A stretch of 64,000 nucleotides of DNA from Haematococcus lacustris (taxonomy: Eukaryota > Chlorophyta > Chlorophyceae > Chlamydomonadales > Haematococcaceae): assembly GCA_030144725.1 (NCBI GenBank), contig JASKMD010000017.1, positions 7,042,453-7,106,452 of the forward strand. The letters run 5' to 3'. The notes below the pieces were generated by a model that did no database searches, was not told the DNA's origin, and saw only the letters and a program-made list of their open reading frames with translations. Positions 58,073 through 64,000 of the stretch are shown here, piece after piece. Position numbers and translations under genes: made by a program. Within the stretch, counting starts at the first letter, position 1. Every line of letters begins with the position of its first letter.

Positions 58073-61000
58073 CTACCCCCCCCCCCCTTTAGTAGCTCGT
58101 AGCCTGTAGCTGTTCTTGGCAATGGAGTGGGCTGCCTCTACCGCATGTCTCGTGAGCTTGTTTAGTAGCTTGATGACGTTGTTTTGGGTGACCCCAAGGG
58201 CCAAAAGGTGTTGGCGCGTGTGTGTTTCATATGTAATGCCGCCTATACCTAGTAGGATTGGTCGGATCTCGACCGTGTGGCCTTCCTTGCGGATGGTGTG
58301 TGCCAGTTTCGTGTGTTGGTTGAGAGCTTTGTCCAGTTGTTCTGCCCATCTGGAGTCCGCACAATATTTGATTTCTATGATAGTGACCCGTTTGATGGCT
58401 ATGCCACGTTTGCCCGTCTTCTGTAGGGGCGTCACCATGAGAATGTCTGGTCTGGTGGTATTTTTGGTCGTTGCTGTCTTGAGGCCAAGTGCCCGTAGTG
58501 TTGTGTGTAGTGTGTCGTTAGGGAGGTCGAGGTTGTCTTTTGCACCCTTCTCCCAGCTGCCGGTGTCCGCAAACCGGATGCACCCGCCGAGGGTTCCTTT
58601 GCTGATGGCTTTGGCGATAAGGCGGCCGGCCCCGTTGTGCCTTTCTTGCACAAGTGGTAGGGTCGCGCTACAGCCCGAGAGGAGGTGTGTGGCACTGTCA
58701 GCCTCCCCACAGAGTGGGCAGCGGTCGTCTGTCGCCTTTTTCCAGCGCATAGCCAGCTTTTGGTTGTAGAGCCCTCCGGTTCGGTAGAGTAAGGCGGTTC
58801 TTTGCGCGGGGATGGAGATGTTCGTGTCGGTCATCACTCTTTCGGCCGCTCCTTTTGCCGCAGCTTTGGTGATATCTTGGGTCATCTGATAGTAAATGCT
58901 GTCTTGGTTGGCGAGGCCTAACTTGTGCCTGCCGTGCATGTGTGCTCGCACGCTATGGCGGCAGTCCGGCAGTGGGGCGAGGGTTTCGCCGTCGGTCCCG
59001 TTGCTTAGCCATATGCCCCTCTCTTTACGTGTTGTCGGGTGGTACCCTTGTGTGTTGGCTTGTTCCGGGTGTAACGCTGCGTGCTTAGCAAGGGCATCTG
59101 CGCCTTCGTTTCCGATGACGCCCGAGTGGGCCTTGACTTTGAAGAATTGGATCGTGTCGGGGCTGTCGACGATGAGGGTGGCGATGTCTGTCAGGATGTC
59201 GTTATGTCTATGATTGATGAGGGACATAGGGTTAGCGAGAGCTCGGCGGATCTGATAGAGGGAGCAGAGGCTGTCGGTGGCGATGCGTCTGGCTCCCGCT
59301 TTGAGTGCCGCGTGTATCGCTGTGAGTTCTGCTTTGTTGATGGTGTTGTTCTCTGGGTCGTTCATTGCAATGGTAATCAGGGCGTTGTTTTCTGGAATAT
59401 AGACCCCCGCCCCGACGCGTGCCGGGGCTGGCTCGGATGTCTTAATGCAGCTCCCGTCAGTGTACGCTACAGTGGTCCATTCGGTGATGGCCATCCGTGG
59501 TAGCGTGGTGGAGTGGTGTGTGAGCTGGTGTTGGTTGCGTGAGTGCCCCGGCGTAGGTAGGGCCCTGTCCAGCGGGAGGCGGAGGTGCTGTTTGTGGCCA
59601 CTGGGGAGGGTGGCTGGCTGTTTTTGGTTATTGGGTCTGTGATGGAAAGGGTGTGTCTCCCGGTCCGGATGTAGGGCAGTGGCTGTGCTAGCCATCCATC
59701 CTTGCGGGTTGCCTTTGGTGGTGAGTAGTTGCCCTGCCTCATTCCATATGACGTAGACGAGGAGGGTGGCGTGTTTGCCAAGTTTGGAGCGGTTGGTATT
59801 GGTGAGAGGTATGCTGGCCAGGTGCTGGCAGTACTCTGGGTACCGTCTCAAGGTGTCAATGTACTTGGGGTAAGAGATCCCCTTTTTACCAGGGATCAAC
59901 ATGATGGTGGCCATGGCCTCCTCCTGGTGTGCTGAGTGTATAGCATGGTTAACGCATTTCAGGGCCACCGCATCATCGGCTGGTACATTCCATGTGGACA
60001 GCCCAGTGTGACGTACGAGTAGGCAATTGTGGTGTGCCCCAAAGGCGGTGTCATTGATGTCGGGGCTCCAGTAGGTAGTAGTTTCTGGTCTAACTGTGAG
60101 TGGGTCCGCCCACCTTTGGACGGTACTTGTAAAGGATCGTGTGGTGTGCAGGGTGGTGAGGGCTTTGTCTTGTGCCAGTCTCATGGGGTGGCGGCTGCTC
60201 TGTGTGTCCTGTCTCCTGAGGAGGGCCACCAGTTCTGTGGCCAGGTTGCGTGTGTGTGGTGTGTGTTGTAACCAAGCGTGTAGGTGTTGGTGTTGCTGTT
60301 TGGTCAGGAGGCCTGCTGTGCGGCCCGACTCGTCGTGAACCGTTACGTGTTGCACTAGGTCGTGTTTGGGCATGATGGGCTCCCCCGTGCTTACGTTCAT
60401 CGCGGGGGTGGTCATGTGGGGGTGCAGTTGGAGGAAGGTTTCGCATCTGCCCGTCCCGACGATGTCCGTCTGCGGGTTAATGGGGTACGTGTGGAAGGTG
60501 GCCTTCGAGTGAAGGTTGGTGCACCGGGGCAGCCAGGTGTGCGGGTCCGGTAGTCCTTGCCGGGTGTGTGTTGGCAGCTGTGTGTCAGGCCGCGCGTATC
60601 TAGCTTCTTGTATCCTCTTATTTTCCTCTTCATAGTCGCTGCGTCGCGCCAGGTAGTCCAGGTGTGCCGTGATGAGAGGTGCCGGTTCGAGGGTGGGGCG
60701 CCAGTGAACTCGTATAAGGTCCGAGTGCGCTGACAGACGCATAGTCGTTTTGAACTCGTTGCTGCCAAACTTGCATATTGGGCACAGCCAGTGGCCTGGT
60801 TCTTTGTGTCCCGACAGGAGGGCTTCCTCAAGGCAGGCTGGGTGGTAGGCCCTCTTGCAGTTGTGGCACATTGGGCTGTCTCCTCTTGGTAGCCAGCATA
60901 GCTCACATGTGCATACGTCTTTAGCCTCTTCCCTGCCGATGGGTTCTATGTGTGTGGGTGTATAGCCTTCTTCTGCACATAGTGGTAATGCCCATCTATC

Positions 61001-64000
61001 TATGACTGTGGGCTTCCAATGCACCTTGTAGTAGTTTTCCTTGTTGATGCCGTCCCATTGCCAGCCCTCTATGCTGGTAATGGCCTCTTGGTGGCCGTAC
61101 ATGGCCCCTAGTATACTGCCTAGGTCCTTGGGTTTACATCGGCAGGCTTTATCCACCTTCCAGCTGGAGAGCCCTGGAGGGTCAAGGCCTACTATGCGCA
61201 CGATATCCTTCGGGATAGTTTGGATCTGTCTGCCCTCAGTGTTCCGTTTCGCGCCCGCCTTGGGTCGGGTGGGCTTCGTCGGGGGCGATTGTGCTTCTTT
61301 GTTCTCTCGTCTTAGCAGCCGGGAGTTGCTCTTGATGGCCTCCTGGGCTGCGGGCGGTTGTGTTGCATGTTCGGTCACGTGCGTCGGGTTGGGCGGTTGT
61401 GTTCCCGATGTGGGCTTCTTGGCAATCACATACGCCCTGATATCAGCGTAGCGGTGCTTTGTGTCTTCTTCGACGTCGGTTGGTGCAAGCTCCGTCAAGC
61501 CCGCGGCCCATGGTTTAATTAGTCTTTGCGCAGCGGGCAGGTCGGAGGTGGTGTCTCGTTTGGCTGCGATGTCTTTCGCTTCTGTTGTGGTTGGGCATCT
61601 GTCCTGGGTCGCCATGGTCGTTAGTCTGTTGAGGGCGATATAGTGTTTTTGTTTGACCTTGTTGTGGAAGCGTTCTTTAAGCATCTTTCCTGAGATGATG
61701 TAGGTGCTGCCAGCGATGGTGTGTTGGAGCTCTGTGGCATGTCGGATGCCCAGGCTTTTGAGGCACGTCATGCAGGCACCAACTATGTCAAGTGGAAGGG
61801 GGCTAGTATTCTGTGTGATGAGTTGTCCAAGTAGTTTGGTTTCCTTAGGGTAGAGGTCTTGTCCTTCCTGAGTGGCAGTGAGTTGCGCCGTGGTAGCATG
61901 CAGGAGTTGTCTGGCGCGTAGGGTGTGTTGTAGCATAATGAGAATGCGGTGTCCATGCTTGGCAGCTTGAGCGTAGAGCCAGGTGATCTGTTTGTGTAGT
62001 ATGCTTCTGGTTATGTGGGCATGTATGGTGTCTGTGGACTGGAGACTGTGTAAGAGGGCTGTAGTGTTTCTGGAATGGTACTCTTTGGCCGTTGAGCTGA
62101 TGCCCAGGCCGAGCTTGTCGATGTCCTCCCTGACGACGGCATTGGTTGTGCCTAGTGGGAGTCTGAGTTTTTTCTTAACACATTGGTTGATTGCTCTGTC
62201 GTAGAGGTCTAGATCTCCTGGTGTGCATGGGACCACGCAGAAGCTGTAAGCCAGACTAGGGATGATGGCTGTTTTGATGATGTGGATGGCTTGTCTCGCG
62301 CTGGCAAACGAGCGTCGTAGTCTTTCTAACTTCTGTCTCAGTTGGGACACCATGGCTATGTGTTGTGGTTTCCAGTTGAGCGTCATGGTAAGTAGGACAC
62401 CTAGGTAAGTGAAGGGGGCAGTCGGTTGGAGGTAGGTGACAGGCTTCCCTTGCAGCTTTACGGCTTGCAGTTCTCTACGCGCTTGCTTTTCCGCTTCTGC
62501 CGTAGTGCTGCATCTGCCGGATTGGTGCGCTTTGTGGAGCGCCGCTGTGGCGATGGTTTTGCTGTGGGATATGATGAGGTGGCCCCAGTCCGAGTAAGCG
62601 GAGAGCTTGTCGGCCTGGCAACGTAGATTGCTGATTGAGTTGCATAGGATAGCGATGTCGTCTGCATAGTCGATGCTGCCGATTGTAAATCGCCCGGCGC
62701 TGTCGGTTGTATCGGATGTGAATTTGTACCCCCGCGCTCCTACTTGGAGCCAACGCAGTAGGGGTTCGATGTAGATGAGGAATAAGAAAGGTGATAGGGA
62801 GTCGCCTTGGATGGTGCCCCGGTCTACAGGTACCGGGTCGGTGTGACCGTACGGAGTGTTGAAGCGTGTCGTTGCCCCCGTGTAGAGGTCCCGCACCGCA
62901 TCTGTAGCGTCGGTGGGAAAGCCTAAGTCATGCATAATCCATAGCAGTTTGTCTTGACAAGTGGTGTTGAAGGCACTAGTGAAGTCGACTAGGAGCGCAT
63001 ATATATCTACTTTGGCTAGCTTGGCGTCTTCGAGGGCCATGACTAACATCTGGAGCTGTTGTGTGGTGTCCCTGTGAGAGCGGAAGCCTGCTTGGCAGTT
63101 ACTTAGCATCCCATTAGCTTCAGCATACTCGCACAGCGCCCTAGTTATGAGGCTGGTCCAGAGTTTGTAGATGGTGTTGGCCAGCCCCACAGGTCTGTAG
63201 GCGTTGAGGTCTGTTTCCTGGCCCTTGTCTTTGTATAGCAGGCAGGTGTCACTGGCTTTCCATGCTGTGGGTGTGCAGCCAGTGGCCCACATAACGATAA
63301 ACAGCTGGTGAATGGTGTCCCTCATCTCCCATGGCAGCATCTTGATGATCTCGTTTTCAATGCCGTCTGGGCCAGGTGCTTTGCCACCTGACAGTTTGCT
63401 GATGCATTCTTGAAATCCTGCTTTGTCCATGATGGCTGTGTGCATCCAGTGTACATTTTGGCAGGTGTGCAACGTGAAGGGGTCGTCGGCTTTGGGGCGG
63501 GTCCAGGGATAGTTTCTGGTCTGTGTGCTAGTGTAGTGACCGGTTTTGGGAGTCGGCGGCGTGAGCTTTTGTCTGTAGGCGGTGGTGATAATTCGGTTGA
63601 GGTCGGCCGGGGCGGTGCAGATGTTCTTGGTATCGGGGTCGGCTAGTGCCTGCAGTCCTTTGTGGTCGGTGCGAGAAGGGCGTAGTATGTATTTGTTGGC
63701 TTTTTTGGGTTGGGTGCTGATGAGGTGTTGCATTCTGAGACGCGCCTGTGCAATGGCAAGTGCGGAGTCGTCGTCATCTAGTTTGTGGATTTGGTCGCGG
63801 TAGGAGTTGGTCAGCTGGGCGAGCGCGGCTTGCACGTGATTTTCGGTTGTACCGTCGCCCTGGCGTGCTTGCACCGCCTCCCTTACCTCCGCGTTGGCCG
63901 TGTCTGTCTCTGGGAGTAGGTCATCGATAGACGGGTGGACGCCGTTTTGTTTGTATAACCTTCTAGCCTTCCGGCTGAGTTCTCTGGTGGTTTTGAGCTT
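58073..64000 (-). mobile_element. Dualen/RandI-like LINE polyprotein (RT, PHD finger, RNase H, CCHC, endonuclease-like), open at the window end
   Basis: A single frame stays open from the window edge to a TAG at 58073 (about 1975 aa visible), so the start lies beyond 64000. Residues are counted from codon 63874. The reverse transcriptase has GGKAPGPDGIENEI (about 163-176), LLVDFTSAFN (catalytic Asp about 297), GTIQGDSLSPFLF and YADD (403-406). A PHD-type finger follows (CELCWLPRGDSPMCHNCKRA to CPICK, about 986-1037). RNase H has YTDGSC, KAELTAIHAALKAG, ATDSL and NEGADALAKHA (about 1470-1600). Near the C-terminus are CPLCGEADSATHLLSGC (about 1718) and RPDIL...IIEIKY (about 1807-1834), like a PD-(D/E)XK restriction-type endonuclease. 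Dualen elements of Chlamydomonas carry both an APE and a restriction-like nuclease; the APE would be off-window. It would copy itself by target-primed reverse transcription. No stop interrupts the visible part. Confidence 0.88.

Noticed and set aside
58116..58769. Plus-strand ORF of 217 aa antisense to the LINE
   Set aside because: Shadow of the LINE frame, which carries recognisable domains.

Overview
The window looks like nuclear DNA of a motile green alga from the Chlamydomonas/Haematococcus side of the Chlorophyceae. The genes are intron-dense with GT-AG introns, the DNA is GC-rich and full of simple repeats, and a flagellar outer-arm dynein intermediate chain close to Chlamydomonas ODA6 is present. 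TGTAA motifs of the volvocalean poly(A) type lie downstream of several genes. The mobile elements (Fanzor-type RuvC nucleases, hAT elements, a Dualen/RandI-like LINE) also fit. Only family recognition supports the taxon; no rRNA or other marker is present.

Layout. 1-3.4 kb: a nearly complete Fanzor-type nuclease gene (minus) with flanking repeats. 3.5-6.7 kb: exons of a 2H-phosphoesterase-like gene and of an unknown conserved gene (both minus). 6.7-11 kb: mostly degraded repeats plus a Fanzor fragment. 11.1-20.9 kb: a 17-exon CstF-77 gene (minus), divergent from the six-exon dynein IC2 gene (21.6-25.9 kb, plus). 26-29 kb: degraded sequence and a small two-exon ORF. 29.4-35 kb: a KCTD-like BTB gene (plus). 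36-42 kb: a 13-exon CaMKK-like kinase with a C-terminal cyclic-nucleotide-binding-like region (minus). 42-46 kb: three Fanzor relics. 44.9-53.2 kb: an alpha/beta hydrolase gene (plus) whose first resolved intron (4.1 kb) holds a Fanzor relic, a complete hAT derivative with target-site duplications and a 1.5-kb GCCT/GCCC array. 54.8 kb: a tRNA-Val(CAC). 55-57 kb: a BED-finger transposon fragment between duplicated flanks. 58-64 kb: the 3' part of a large LINE (minus) that runs off the window.

The host genes do not form a pathway. CstF-77 (mRNA 3' processing) and dynein IC2 (cilia) share a 675-bp divergent promoter region; the rest are unrelated neighbours. What ties the window together is repeat biology. 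Tetra- and pentanucleotide arrays sit inside introns, mostly C-rich on the sense strand and often just upstream of the 3' splice site, and mobile-element relics concentrate in introns and gene gaps. All exon coordinates were derived by hand from splice signals, reading phase and remembered family similarity, so phase agreement is the main internal check.
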